From assembly GCA_964484125.1 (NCBI GenBank), contig CAZAEK010000014.1, positions 1 to 50,177 on the forward strand: a stretch of 50,177 bases of DNA, read 5' to 3'. Below the pieces are notes generated by a model. It was not told the origin of the DNA, did no database searches, and worked only from the letters and a program-made list of their open reading frames with translations. Made by a program: the position numbers and the translations under genes. Positions 50,146 through 50,177 of this stretch are shown piece by piece (the first letter of the stretch is position 1; each line of letters begins with the position of its first letter). This stretch comes from DSSM01 sp964484125. Lineage in GTDB: Bacteria > Bacteroidota > Ignavibacteria > Tepidaquicellales > Tepidaquicellaceae.

Positions 50146-50177
50146 AGTTTATCAAGTTTGTAAAGTTTATCAAGTTT
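50146..50177. repeat. 18-bp tandem repeat at the window end
   Basis: AGTTTATCAAGTTTGTAA (50146-50163) is followed by AGTTTATCAAGTTT (50164-50177), where the window stops. The repeat may continue beyond the edge. The unit itself contains AGTTT twice around ATCA. No gene is visible in 50075-50177. Confidence 0.7.

Overview
This is an AT-rich bacterial chromosome segment that looks like a Gram-negative member of the Bacteroidota/Chlorobi side of the FCB group, most plausibly an Ignavibacteria-like lineage. This is an inference from gene content, not a search. The pointers are four secreted proteins ending in type IX secretion (T9SS) type A sorting domains with the NFPNPFNP/NYPNPFN signature, an S46 dipeptidyl-peptidase, LptD, a TonB receptor with a carboxypeptidase-like N-terminal domain, menaquinone synthesis (MenA), a K+-independent H+-pyrophosphatase, and a short-LID adenylate kinase. 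The 100-base N run at 45942-46041 shows that this is a scaffold.

Layout. 1-847: repeats, then an LpxH-like phosphoesterase. 1005-4596: MFS exporter plus TonB-dependent receptor (+). 4593-9066: menA, then the rplY-pth-hppA run (-). 9293-15498: a TetR-TolC / membrane-fusion / RND tripartite efflux operon (-) in which the regulator and the outer-membrane channel are joined in a single reading frame. 15703-18565: DedA and UvrD/PcrA helicase (-). 18703-20378: rlmN and adk (+). 20496-22869: a STAS protein and an ExbB-ExbD-ExbD motor (+). 22966-27563: two TPM proteins, lptD and dapF (+). 27549-34341: MarR regulator, a 1655-residue duplicated PEP/pyruvate-binding protein with a GAF-like middle and a C-terminal nucleotidyltransferase, and gdhA (-). 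34648-48575: a surface-protein region with three intact T9SS-sorted propeller-type proteins, one frameshifted T9SS protein, an unrecognised small gene, an SDR enzyme, a small secreted protein, the S46 peptidase and tRNA-Ser(CGA). 48872-50074: rocD.

How it fits together. Most of the window is housekeeping: envelope biogenesis, translation quality control, energy coupling and efflux. The accessory part is the T9SS surface-protein region. It is also where a family of small palindromic repeats concentrates. Each copy is a hairpin with a usually 3-base loop (typically GTA) and arms that vary in a base-pair-preserving way, followed by a constant tail close to TATGTTTGTAG. Copies occur singly, as head-to-head pairs, and as an 81-bp tandem array that breaks the assembly. 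A second palindrome type, with ends near TGGATTCCCG and GGGAATGACA, occurs between genes and also appears inserted in frame in the sorting domain of one T9SS protein.

I see no phage, CRISPR array, transposase or biosynthetic gene cluster. The observations most worth following are the tailed palindromes, the in-frame repeat inside a coding region, the TetR-TolC in-frame junction at an A8 run, and the multidomain PEP-binding protein.
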